From assembly GCA_028023455.1 (NCBI GenBank), contig JAQFVV010006221.1, forward strand, positions 3,193,098-3,257,097: 64,000 nt of DNA, given 5' to 3'. The stretch is from Epiperipatus broadwayi (taxonomy: Eukaryota > Onychophora > Udeonychophora > Euonychophora > Peripatidae). The notes beneath the pieces were generated by a model. It did no database searches and had not been told where the DNA came from. It saw nothing but the letters and a program-made list of their open reading frames with translations. The position numbers and the translations under genes were made by a program. Below, one piece after another: positions 11,430 through 22,582 of the stretch. Position 1 is the first letter of the stretch; every line of letters starts with the position of its first letter.

Positions 11430-12370
11430 CTTTTTTTCAAAACTTTTTTTTTTTTTGAGGATGATAAGTTTATTCATGGTTATTCTATCAAATGCTTTTT
11501 CCAAAGCCATTAAATAACATATACAAACTTTTTTATCTTTTTCAGAATATTTATCTACAATCATTCTAACAACACCAAGAGTATCTCCTTTTACTTTTTC
11601 CTCTTTGAAACCAAATTGTTCCTCTTTAATATAATATTCTACTTATCCATAAATTCTTTAAGTTAACATTCTTTAATATTTTTGAAGCATAAGATAAATT
11701 TATTGTTCTGTACTTTTCACATTTAATCATTACAATGATCAAAAAAATTGTTAGATCAAATTGTATAGTCAAATTTCCTTTATAGTAGTTTCTCTCATCT
11801 CTTTCAAAAATTCTATACATATTGTATCAAATCCTACAGCTTTACTATTTTCATTTCTTTAATCAATTTAATTTCATCTATTAATAGTCCTTTCTTCGCT
11901 CATCTATTCTGACTGCTTCAGCATTTTCAAGTTCATAATTAATTGCATCAGTTCGTTTTTAAACAGATATTGAAGATATTATTTTCACCTTTTCAAAATA
12001 TCATCTATCTATAAGTTAATATTTTCCCACTTTTTCCAGAAATTTCAGTCATTAGTCTTTTTTTCTCAAGTGTCATTTCTAATTCTCTTAAAAACATATA
12101 TATTTTACCCATCAAAGCACTACTATCTCTCTATAATCTTGTTCCAATGGTTTTTTTTTGTTAAATCTGTTTCTCTCATTAGTTCATTATTAACTTTTCT
12201 TTATGTTCTGTGTCTGATTTATTACTGACATCCTTCTATATTTTCTGCACTTCCATCTTTTTCAACATAACTTGTTATCCAAGATCATTTATTTTTCCTT
12301 AATCAAATATTTTATTAAAGCATATTGTATACTTTTCTTAAATAACCTTCTCTAATACATTTAGATTATT
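11430..12370 (-). pseudogene. Decayed non-LTR retrotransposon RT
   Basis: Minus-strand pieces in several frames: EAVRIDE and IKEMKIVK (11830-11960), then MIKCEKYRTINLSYASKIL (11670-11730; family KCxxYRxIxLLSHxxKIL), then EEQFGFKEEK and the motif A block MALEKAFDRITMNKL (11455-11630). Order and spacing are right for fingers and early palm of an RT; the later YADD part is absent. Many stops and indels. It abuts, in opposite orientation, the fragment ending at 11415. Confidence 0.7.
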
Positions 12371-12968
12371 TAATAACATGTAGTGAAATAGTTACACACA
12401 TTTAAGATACTAAAAATATATCTGAGTTTAAAATTTTTATTTTATATTCAAAGTAAGTATTTGTGAAGGCTTCATTTTATGTATTCATCTATTTATTATT
12501 TATTTATTTTATATTATTTTAATGTAAATAAAACATGTTTTCTATTATTTAAATTAATTTGGCTTTTCTATTTTATTCATATCATTTCACAATTGGGTGA
12601 ATTTATGGTCTCATAGTAATATATTTTTTATTTTTATATAATTTTGAAAGTTACAGAGTATAGTTATGCAGTTATTATATTTTATTATCTACAATGTAGT
12701 TAGGTAAACATATGCCTGCATATTATAAAGATAAATTTATTTACATAAGTTTCATTACTAAATCCTTATCTTAAGACTACATAAATATTTAGTTATTGAA
12801 TGATATAATTGAGTTCAATAAAATGTCATTTGTCATGCAGGTAAATATTAAAGGATTTGTCTTTATTGTCTACATAGTTTAAGAATTATTTAAATTCTGA
12901 GTGTCTTGATAACTTTTGTCTTTTAATTTAATTTGAACATGTTGGATTATTGGCTAGTCTATTGTCTG

Positions 12969-13004
<36 letters not shown>

Positions 13005-14020
13005 GGACAAATAATCTATTATATAATTCTAAATATATTTGGAAAACTTCAAAGATATAGATATATTGTTATATCTATACGCTTTCCACATATATGGATC
13101 TCTTGAGTGGATTAAAAACTTAGAGATAGGCAAGTAGTTAATTCAAAAATGGTTATTAAATCCATTTTTTATTCAGCCAACAGTTATTTTTGTTATGATG
13201 CTCAAATGAGTCCTATTCTTCTATTACTACGTTTATAGCAACTTTGATTGTACTTCTAACTTCCCAACAACAATTGATTAAATAATCACCACTTTATCTT
13301 TTAAGATTTTGACCTGTTAATTAGTTTTTTGTTTCATAAATTTATTTTTTAAATCTATATTTCAAACATGTTTTTATATTCTTGCTGACTGTATACTGCT
13401 TTTTATTTAAAGCAATTTAATCTTTAAATTACTTTTATACAAAAATAAACATCTTTTCTTTTATGTAATTTTAGTATTAAAAAGATTCAATTTTTAATTA
13501 AATTACCTGAAAAAAAGGAAATAAAATATCCTTTTGAATATATAAATACACAACTATATAGATTTGTTTTATTTAATTTAAAGTCAGGAATACAGAAATT
13601 ATAAGTAATTTTTAAAAAAATATTATTTAAGAAAAGTACAATTCATATGTATATATATAAAATCAGTCAACATTTAAGCAATACCAATATCATGAACGAT
13701 CAATAATCTCAATCTGTTATCAAGGTACCTCCTTCAATCAATAAAGGTTGAAATTCACTTTTATCTATGATCAAATAAGTTTATTATAGACACTAAAGTT
13801 TGCAACTCGACTATAGATAGTAAAATTTTTAATACAAAGAAGTTTAAATAAACCTCATTAAACATGTAAAATATAAGGTGTTTTGAAAGTAGACCAACAG
13901 ATAGTCGATTAAAACTTTCAAATTGCAATTAGAACTTTCAATTTGCACTCCAAGCATGTATTATTTATATAATAAATTTTAAATTAAATATAGCTCAATG
14001 TATATGTAAACAATAAGTCT
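12371..14020. other. AT-rich spacer with TA tract and partial fold-back relative
   Basis: No coding similarity. A (TA)n tract lies at 12973-13002. Around 13664-13810 the sequence AATACCAATATCATGAACG with its flanks is a diverged partial copy of the fold-back element at 14021-14310. Confidence 0.5.
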
Positions 14021-14310
14021 AACAATGCTCAAGTCTAGATAGGTATTCAATGTAAATACATGAAAACAGTAAAAAAAACACAATACCAATATCATTAACA
14101 ATCAATAATCTCAATCAGTTGTCAAGGCAAGTTATAATCTTTAGTGTCTATATAAACTGACCATAAATAAAGATGGATTTCCACCTTTATTTATTAGAGG
14201 TTTCCATAATAACAGATCGAGATTGTTGATTATTAATGATATTGGTATTGCTTAAGTGTTAACTGCTTTCAGTATTTACATTGAACACCTATCTAGCCTT
14301 GAACATTATT
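14021..14310. repeat. Fold-back (long terminal inverted repeat) element, ~290 bp
   Basis: The left arm (14021-14120) contains AAGTCTAGATAGGTATTCAA and CAATACCAATATCATTAACA; the right arm (14205-14310) contains their reverse complements TTGAACACCTATCTAGCCTT and TGATATTGGTATTG. Arms are ~90-100 bp with mismatches and small indels, spacer ~85 bp. No open frame. It ends a few bases before the (TA)n tract at 14319, so its borders are approximate. Confidence 0.6.
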
Positions 14311-14315
14311 AATTT

Positions 14316-15118
<803 letters not shown>

Positions 15119-15128
15119 AAACTATATC

Positions 15129-17906
15129 ATCAAAACTACCCCAAATCTAAAATTAAACCAGACCAGAATAAAAATAATATTAAAACACAACCTAAGGTTT
15201 CACTGCTACAAGCAGACTTCTCAAGTGTAAAGAAATAATAAAAAAAACACAACTTATATATACTATTAAAAACTACCCACAAATCCATTCACTTCCCATC
15301 CACCCTTAATATTAAAAGAACTCTTAAATAAGTTAATTGCTTCAGAATCATAAATTTTCAATAATAAAGACTCTTTAATTCTTCTTTTGATTTCATTTCT
15401 CTCAAAGAAGACAACCTTAGCTTCATCAAAATCAATAGTGTGGCCTGTATCTTTTTCATGGACATACAAAGCAGAACTAAGATATCTATTTTTTTTAACT
15501 CTACTTTTATGAACCTTTACTCTTTCATTTAAACTCAAACTACTCTGACCTATGTAAACCTTCTTACAAAATAAACAAGGAATAAAATATACCACACCAG
15601 GAATAGTCTTTCTATCAAAAACTTCCTTTGTATTATTCAATAAATTATTCAATGTAACTCCCCTTTTCCAAGCAATTTTCTTATTTCCAAACAATTTACT
15701 ATTTCTACACACAATTTTATAAGAAGACAATTTAAATGGCAAAGAAATAAAATCATATTTTTCTTTAACCTTTACATCCTTACAAATATTACTATTAAAT
15801 AAAATACTTTTAACAAATTTATCAGAGTATCCAACACTTAAATAATCTTTATAAAATTGATATTTCTGAAACAAAGCCACCCCCCTAGAATTATTTAATT
15901 TAATATTCCTATGACAATAATTCCTTAAAGCAGCTATTTTATGAGATACAGACTGATAGCTATCAGGTTTAATTATAGATCTTAATTCTTTACTTTTAAC
16001 TAAATGACTGCACAATAAACAATTAGTTTCTATATTTCTAATCACCAAAAGATCTAAAAATTTTAACTTACCAAAATCTAACCCCCCACCTTCTAACACA
16101 AATTTTATAGAAGGATCAAAACAATTAAACTCATTTACAAATTCCTTCAATTTACCATTCTCAACAACAAATAAACAATCATCAACATATCTGACAAATA
16201 ATTTTACATATAAACAATTCTTTTTAATAATAATTTCCTCTTCCATAAAACTAATATAAACTGAACATACTAAAGGAGAAATAATATAACCTATTATCCA
16301 CCCTTCCTTAATCTTATAAAAATTACCTTTATAAGTAAAATACATAGAATCTTCCAATAACAAAAGCAAATCTTTAATTACCTTAATTTTATTTTTTGAT
16401 AAAGAACTTTTCTTAATCAATACAGACAAAAGAACATCAATACTGCTTAACCTATTAACAGACTGATACATATTTTCAATATCTAAACTTCCAAAAACCC
16501 AACTACTTTCCATTTTAAAATTATTAATCTTATCAAAAGCCTCAAAAGAAGAAGAAACTATGTACTGACCAAAATCAACAAATTGTTTTAAAAAATTATT
16601 CAAGAATCTAGAAATACCTTCTACAACACTACCTGTAAAATCAAAAATAAATCTTAAAGGAAAACCATATTTATGAGTTTTAATATTCACAAACACCTTA
16701 GCTGATGTAAAATCATTAGGATAGCATTTTAAATAATCTACTCTATTAAAAATTTTTAAATTAACCATTTTCTTCATAATATCTATCAATTTTCTTTTAA
16801 TCAAATTACCTGGATTTTTATCTAACAACATATATTTACCATTATTTAATTCTCTATCCATTTTCTCTTTGAAATCATCTCCTTTCATAATAACAAACCT
16901 ACCAGCTTTGTCTTCACGAGAAATGATTACATCATTAGCAATTAACCTATTTTTAAGATGTTTAATCTCAGCAGGATTAATAACAAATTTTTCTTTCCTT
17001 TTTAAACTTTTATTCAAAATCGATTGAATACCAACTTTCTGCTCATCACTCAAATTACTAGATTCAATAGACGAAATTGTATCAAAACTATATTTTTTGA
17101 ATGAAATGGAACAAAATTTGGGCCTTTACCAAGAATATCTAATTCTCTATCATTTAACTTCAAATCCGTAAGATTAACAACTCTATCCTCAGAAACATTA
17201 TTCTCATAACCTTTATCACTACAATAAACTTTATTAACTTTCCCAAACAACCACTTTAATTTTCTTTCATATTTTTTACAATATAAATTTGACCTATTCT
17301 GTCTAAACTGTCTCATAAAAAAATTCAAAATTGAATAATTAAAATCTTGCCTCCTTTCTAAATAAAATCTATTCCTTTTATATAGATAAATAAATTTATA
17401 AAACCTTACAAAATTATCTTTTAAAAAACTATTCAATATATATGTTTGTAACTTAAAAACTAAATTTTTATTTTGAATCAACTTTTTATTTTTACTAAAA
17501 TTAATAACACAACACCTAGGAAAAACACTAAATTCCCTACATTTTTTAAGAAAATAAATCTGCCATCGTAAAGATTCTATCTTATCACTCAATTTAGACA
17601 AATTTTTAATCCTTCTAATATCATTAAATGGAAAATTATTAAAAATTAAGCTCCACAAACCCATACTAAATACCCAAATTACCAATACTCTTATAAATTA
17701 AAACCCAATAAAACCTACACACTTCTATATATATAATATAACTAAATAAACACAAATATACTCTTTCAACCCAAACTCACACAACAAACATAATATACAT
17801 GAATGACATTCCAATATATCAATAATTAAAAAACAAAAAACAAAAATAAATATATCAATAATAAAATGTCTATAATAAATATCAATAATAAAATATCAAT
17901 AATAAT
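15129..17906 (-). mobile_element. PLE copy A, left arm of the palindrome
   Basis: Full-length-looking copy in reverse orientation: 5' leader (17686-17906), coding region (15266-17685) and 3' UTR with the TTGAGAA/GAAAC hairpin (15187-15228) down to the GGGGTAGTTTTGAT end. It mirrors copy B around 17918.5 with only a handful of differences. Confidence 0.9.
15266..17685 (-). pseudogene. PLE copy A RT-endonuclease gene, one frameshift
   Basis: Same protein as copy B but with one T deleted in a run after codon 199 (plus-strand A run 17084-17087; four bases against five in B). This splits it into a 211-codon N-terminal frame (17050-17685) and a 595-codon frame (15266-17053). An extra Lys codon sits near the end (RVKKNRYL). 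I also see D340Y next to the conserved KTHK, T376I, V584I and V602G. The RT motifs (LDIENMY, YVDD) and GIY-YIG residues are intact in the long frame. Recently inactivated, or a source of partial product. Confidence 0.92.
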
Positions 17907-17930
17907 AGATTTTTTATTATTATTATTATT
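17907..17930. repeat. Palindrome spacer, (TTA)n
   Basis: Twenty-four bases, AGA followed by T and TTA repeats, separating two inverted 5' leaders of the PLE. The axis of symmetry falls at about 17918.5, in agreement with both the start and the stop codons of the two genes. Confidence 0.85.
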
Positions 17931-18153
17931 ATTATTATTGATATTTTATTATTGATATTTATTATAGACATTTTATTATTGATATATTTATTTTTGTTTT
18001 TTGTTTTTTAATTATTGATATATTGGAATGTCATTCATGTATATTATGTTTGTTGTGTGAGTTTGGGTTGAAAGAGTATATTTGTGTTTATTTAGTTATA
18101 TTATATATATAGAAGTGTGTGTAGGTTTTATTGGGTTTTAATTTATAAGAGTA

Positions 18154-20571
18154 TTGGTAATTTGGGTATTTAGTATGGGTTTGTGGAGCTTAATTTTTAA
18201 TAATTTTCCATTTAATGATATTAGAAGGATTAAAAATTTGTCTAAATTGAGTGATAAGATAGAATCTTTACGATGGCAGATTTATTTTCTTAAAAAATGT
18301 AGGGAATTTAGTGTTTTTCCTAGGTGTTGTGTTATTAATTTTAGTAAAAATAAAAAGTTGATTCAAAATAAAAATTTAGTTTTTAAGTTACAAACATATA
18401 TATTGAATAGTTTTTTAAAAGATAATTTTGTAAGGTTTTATAAATTTATTTATCTATATAAAAGGAATAGATTTTATTTAGAAAGGAGGCAAGATTTTAA
18501 TTATTCAATTTTGAATTTTTTTATGAGACAGTTTAGACAGAATAGGTCAAATTTATATTGTAAAAAATATGAAAGAAAATTAAAGTGGTTGTTTGGGAAA
18601 GTTAATAAAGTTTATTGTAGTGATAAAGGTTATGAGAATAATGTTTCTGAGGATAGAGTTGTTAATCTTACGGATTTGAAGTTAAATGATAGAGAATTAG
18701 ATATTCTTGGTAAAGGCCCAAATTTTGTTCCATTTCATTCAAAAAATATAGTTTTTGATACAATTTCGTCTATTGAATCTAGTAATTTGAGTGATGAGCA
18801 GAAAGTTGGTATTCAATCGATTTTGAATAAAAGTTTAAAAAGGAAAGAAAAATTTGTTATTAATCCTGCTGAGATTAAACATCTTAAAAATAGGTTAATT
18901 GCTAATGATGTAATCATTTCTCGTGAAGACAAAGCTGGTAGGTTTGTTATTATGAAAGGAGATGATTTCAAAGAGAAAATGGATAGAGAATTAAATAATG
19001 GTAAATATATGTTGTTAGATAAAAATCCAGGTAATTTGATTAAAAGAAAATTGATAGATATTATGAAGAAAATGGTTAATTTAAAAATTTTTAATAGAGT
19101 AGATTATTTAAAATGCTATCCTAATGATTTTACATCAGCTAAGGTGTTTGTGAATATTAAAACTCATAAAGATGGTTTTCCTTTAAGATTTATTTTTGAT
19201 TTTACAGGTAGTGTTGTAGAAGGTATTTCTAGATTCTTGAATAATTTTTTAAAACAATTTGTTGATTTTGGTCAGTACACAGTTTCTTCTTCTTTTGAGG
19301 CTTTTGATAAGATTAATAATTTTAAAATGGAAAGTAGTTGGGTATTTGGAAGTTTAGATATTGAAAATATGTATCAGTCTGTTAATAGGTTAAGCAGTAT
19401 TGATGTTCTTTTGTCTGTATTGATTAAGAAAAGTTCTTTATCAAAAAATAAAATTAAGGTAATTAAAGATTTGCTTTTGTTATTGGAAGATTCTATGTAT
19501 TTTACTTATAAAGGTAATTTTTATAAGATTAAGGAAGGGTGGATAATAGGTTATATTATTTCTCCTTTAGTATGTTCAGTTTATATTAGTTTTATGGAAG
19601 AGGAAATTATTATTAAAAAGAATTGTTTATATGTAAAATTATTTGTCAGATATGTTGATGATTGTTTATTTGTTGTTGAGAATGGTAAATTGAAGGAATT
19701 TGTAAATGAGTTTAATTGTTTTGATCCTTCTATAAAATTTGTGTTAGAAGGTGGGGGGTTAGATTTTGGTAAGTTAAAATTTTTAGATCTTTTGGTGATT
19801 AGAAATATAGAAACTAATTGTTTATTGTGCAGTCATTTAGTTAAAAGTAAAGAATTAAGATCTATAATTAAACCTGATAGCTATCAGTCTGTATCTCATA
19901 AAGTAGCTGCTTTAAGGAATTATTGTCATAGGAATATTAAATTAAATAATTCTAGGGTTGTAGCTTTGTTTCAGAAATATCAATTTTATAAAGATTATTT
20001 AAGTGTTGGATACTCTGATAAATTTGTTAAAAGTATTTTATTTAATAGTAATATTTGTAAGGATGTAAAGGTTAAAGAAAAATATGATTTTATTTCTTTG
20101 CCATTTAAATTGTCTTCTTATAAAATTGTGTGTAGAAATAGTAAATTGTTTGGAAATAAGAAAATTGCTTGGAAAAGGGGTGTTACATTGAATAATTTAT
20201 TGAATAATACAAAGGAAGTTTTTGATAGAAAGACTATTCCTGGTGTGGTATATTTTATTCCTTGTTTATTTTGTAAGAAGGTTTACATAGGTCAGAGTAG
20301 TTTGAGTTTAAATGAAAGAGTAAAGGTTCATAAAAGTAGAGTTAAAAATAGATATCTTAGTTCTGCTTTGTATGTCCATGAAAAAGATACAGGCCACACT
20401 ATTGATTTTGATGAAGCTAAGGTTGTCTTCTTTGAGAGAAATGAAATCAAAAGAAGAATTAAAGAGTCTTTATTATTGAAAATTTATGATTCTGAAGCAA
20501 TTAACTTATTTAAGAGTTCTTTTAATATTAAGGGTGGATGGGAAGTGAATGGATTTGTGGGTAGTTTTTAA
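18154..20571 (+). CDS. Penelope-like reverse transcriptase with GIY-YIG endonuclease (intact)
   Basis: An 805-aa protein that copies its RNA template into DNA at a nicked target. N-terminal ~180 residues are basic and element specific. The PLE signature GKGPNFVPF is at 186-194, and an RT block IKTHKDGFPLRFIFDF at 335-350. Motif A is SLDIENMY (Asp402), motif B-like GWIIGYIISPLVCSVY is at 462-477, and the catalytic RYVDD is at 499-503 (Asp502, Asp503). The endonuclease begins at GVVY (697-700), with a Cys pair PCLFC (703-707), then VYIGQS (710-715) and a conserved Arg at 722; the protein ends near an E-rich block at 754-771. Order RT then GIY-YIG is diagnostic of endonuclease-bearing PLEs. No stop or frameshift; codon use is AT-rich like the region. 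The Met used is the first in the frame, and copy A has the same one. Confidence 0.95.
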   Translation: MVIWVFSMGLWSLIFNNFPFNDIRRIKNLSKLSDKIESLRWQIYFLKKCREFSVFPRCCVINFSKNKKLIQNKNLVFKLQTYILNSFLKDNFVRFYKFIYLYKRNRFYLERRQDFNYSILNFFMRQFRQNRSNLYCKKYERKLKWLFGKVNKVYCSDKGYENNVSEDRVVNLTDLKLNDRELDILGKGPNFVPFHSKNIVFDTISSIESSNLSDEQKVGIQSILNKSLKRKEKFVINPAEIKHLKNRLIANDVIISREDKAGRFVIMKGDDFKEKMDRELNNGKYMLLDKNPGNLIKRKLIDIMKKMVNLKIFNRVDYLKCYPNDFTSAKVFVNIKTHKDGFPLRFIFDFTGSVVEGISRFLNNFLKQFVDFGQYTVSSSFEAFDKINNFKMESSWVFGSLDIENMYQSVNRLSSIDVLLSVLIKKSSLSKNKIKVIKDLLLLLEDSMYFTYKGNFYKIKEGWIIGYIISPLVCSVYISFMEEEIIIKKNCLYVKLFVRYVDDCLFVVENGKLKEFVNEFNCFDPSIKFVLEGGGLDFGKLKFLDLLVIRNIETNCLLCSHLVKSKELRSIIKPDSYQSVSHKVAALRNYCHRNIKLNNSRVVALFQKYQFYKDYLSVGYSDKFVKSILFNSNICKDVKVKEKYDFISLPFKLSSYKIVCRNSKLFGNKKIAWKRGVTLNNLLNNTKEVFDRKTIPGVVYFIPCLFCKKVYIGQSSLSLNERVKVHKSRVKNRYLSSALYVHEKDTGHTIDFDEAKVVFFERNEIKRRIKESLLLKIYDSEAINLFKSSFNIKGGWEVNGFVGSF

Positions 20572-20608
20572 TAGTATATATAAGTTGTGTTTTTTTATTA
20601 TTTCTTTA

Positions 20609-20650
20609 CACTTGAGAAGTCTGCTTGTAGCAGTGAAACCTTAGGTTGTG
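20609..20650 (+). other. PLE 3' hairpin, hammerhead-like
   Basis: CTTGAGAA, then CTGC-loop-GCAG, then TGAAACC, then TTAGGTT. The layout (conserved purine-rich block, hairpin, GAAAC, short ACC/GGT stem-loop) parallels a type I hammerhead with CTTGAGA in place of CTGATGA. Mirrored in copies A (15187-15228) and C (14516-14560). Known: PLEs often encode hammerheads. Here the core is off-consensus, so cleavage is doubtful. Confidence 0.45.
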
Positions 20651-20756
20651 TTTTAATATTATTTTTATTCTGGTCTGGTTTAATTTTAGATTTGGGGTAG
20701 TTTTGATTTTATATTGACTAGTTTAGCTTTATGCTTGTAATGTATATATATATATA

Positions 20757-21215
20757 TAAAATTCCATGTAGGGTCTGTTCACATACATATATTGGACAGA
20801 CTAATTCGTACAATAAATATTAGAAAGGAAAAACACATTTTAGCAGTCAGAGAAAAATCCAATTCATCAGCTATTTATTCTCATATAAAATTAATTAATA
20901 ATGATATCATTTTTGATAAAACAAATGTTCTAGCAAAAATTGAACAATATGACCAGAGATTGCTAAGAGAAGCTATAGAGATTTTTAAAAGGCCCAAGAG
21001 CATAAATGAAAGGTGTGAATTAAGGAAAATTAACATTTTGAAGAAGCTATTGGAAGACCAAATAAATTTTAAAACTTCTCAATCAATATAATTTAAGTAT
21101 GAGGAGAAACAAAAAGATAAAAACGATTTTAAATCTCACACACATTCCTATGATTTGAGAAAGAGGATGCTCTGAGGAAGGTACTTGTTATTGTATTGAA
21201 ACATCAACTATTTAG
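20757..21215 (+). pseudogene. Diverged PLE endonuclease C-terminal end
   Basis: Plus strand: HTYIGQTNS (GIY-YIG second motif) at 20779-20806, a frameshift, then an open run from 20838 to 21091 with SNSSAIYSHIKLINND and a basic KRPKSINER stretch typical of the end of PLE proteins. Downstream at 21169-21213 is the hairpin block CTGAGGAAGGTAC...GAAACATC. Different lineage from copy B; only the 3' end is left. It starts right at the TA tract that ends copy B. Confidence 0.75.
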
Positions 21216-22456
21216 CTATTTTACTACATGGAATATCCTGAAAATAATAATAATAGGAAATCATCTTTTATCCGTGAAAATATTAGAATTAACATATATA
21301 TATAAATATATGTGTGTGTGTATGTGTCTTATCAATATCATTGATGCCTAAAGGTTTCAGTACAAAATTATATAATTAAAATTTTACCAGTCTTGTTTTG
21401 TAAATATATACTAATTTAGCTACTAAAATCTGAACACAAAATAATTATAAACAAATAAAGAATAAAATAATTTATTAAGTGTATAAATTTTTACATAATT
21501 TAACACACATTTACAAATATTTTCAGCTATATCACACAATCTTACAGTCACAAAAAATTCAATTTTCTGTATAACACAAACTGATTTTCATTTTTATGAT
21601 TGTTCCAACTGGTCAACCAGTTCATCGTCTTAATGGATCACATAATTTACAAAATTTGGCCATTTTTATAATATTTTTATTCAGTTTTTTTTTGAAGAAA
21701 ATTAATACTTTTTATAAAAATTAAAAACATTTATCTTACTTCATCTTGAAATATTTTGATTATTACTGATGCAATGATTAATAGAATTCTTTTACTTTTA
21801 TATTATTTTAAATTTTTAAAATTTATACAAAAATAAAATTAGATTTTTATGTAAAAATATTCACTTTTATTTTAAACAAATGACATCAACTGAAAAACAC
21901 AGTATGTATTTATAAATACACTAATTATTTACAAAACTCAGTCAATGACAAACAATTTTTTTTATTTCAATAAACATATATACCTTTAATTTTAATGGAA
22001 AACATCACTATTATTATCATTGGCATTAATAAATACATAAACAACAACAAGGAATTATTAAATTATTTGGGACTAGGATTCTAAATTTTTTATGTCTCAT
22101 TTCTGCTCAAAAATAATTTTATTGCATCACTTTTTATCTTACCCTGAATTAAAAAAAGTTGAAAGACATCAAAATAAATAAAGGTTGAACATACTTTTGA
22201 CACTAGGAAACAAAACATTGTAATTATTTAGACATTTTTGCAAGGAAATCAGATGGTAAAATTTCTCAACTCTGTAGTTGATTCTTGCATTATTTTAAAG
22301 TTTTGCTTAGCAATTCTTTGCATATACAGGAACTCTATTCTGGTAAAAAAGATTTTCTTCAAATGTTCTCATATCAACATTTTAAAGAATTTTATCTCAG
22401 AGCTCCTATTCACAGTTCTGCAGACATCTGCACATGTGCTATGTTCTTCGTTGATA
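21216..22456. other. Duox 3' flank / 3' UTR region
   Basis: Downstream of the Duox stop (minus strand). No other coding similarity. AT-rich with a short TG/TA tract near 21298-21325. The mature 3' end must lie here unless a further intron follows. Confidence 0.5.
22118..22123 (-). promoter_or_regulatory. Candidate polyadenylation signal for Duox
   Basis: Nearest AATAAA on the minus strand after the stop, ~335 bp downstream. In such AT-rich DNA chance matches are common, so this is only the best positional candidate. Confidence 0.3.
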
Positions 22457-22582
22457 TTAAAAATTTTCATAGTGATGACTCACATAAGGCAACTGTTTTC
22501 TTTTATTGACTATATCACATCCTTTACCAACACTTCTGGTAAGAGAAGAGGGACCACAGCTAAAAACACCCACTTTTTTTAC
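22457..22582 (-). CDS. Duox: Duox last coding exon
   Basis: Minus strand, acceptor AG at 22584-22583, then [20 protein letters not shown] and on to [11 protein letters not shown] and TAA at 22459-22457. FSCGP is the last NADPH-contacting motif and the terminal aromatic residue of the NOX family is present (F). Starts in phase 0, matching the donor at 29946. Plus-strand open frames over 22238-22597 are shadows of this exon. Confidence 0.95.
   Translation of the reverse strand, partial: VKKVGVFSCGPSSLTRSVGKGCDIVNKRKQLPYVSHHYENF

Larger units (their letters stand above)
17931..20756 (+). mobile_element. PLE copy B, right arm of the palindrome
   Basis: Complete copy: leader (17931-18153), one intact ORF (18154-20571), 3' UTR with a hairpin motif (20609-20650) and an end running through ACTAGTTTAGCTTTATGC to a short TA tract (20742-20756). 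The last ~35 bp before the TA tract match copy C but not copy A. Confidence 0.93.
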
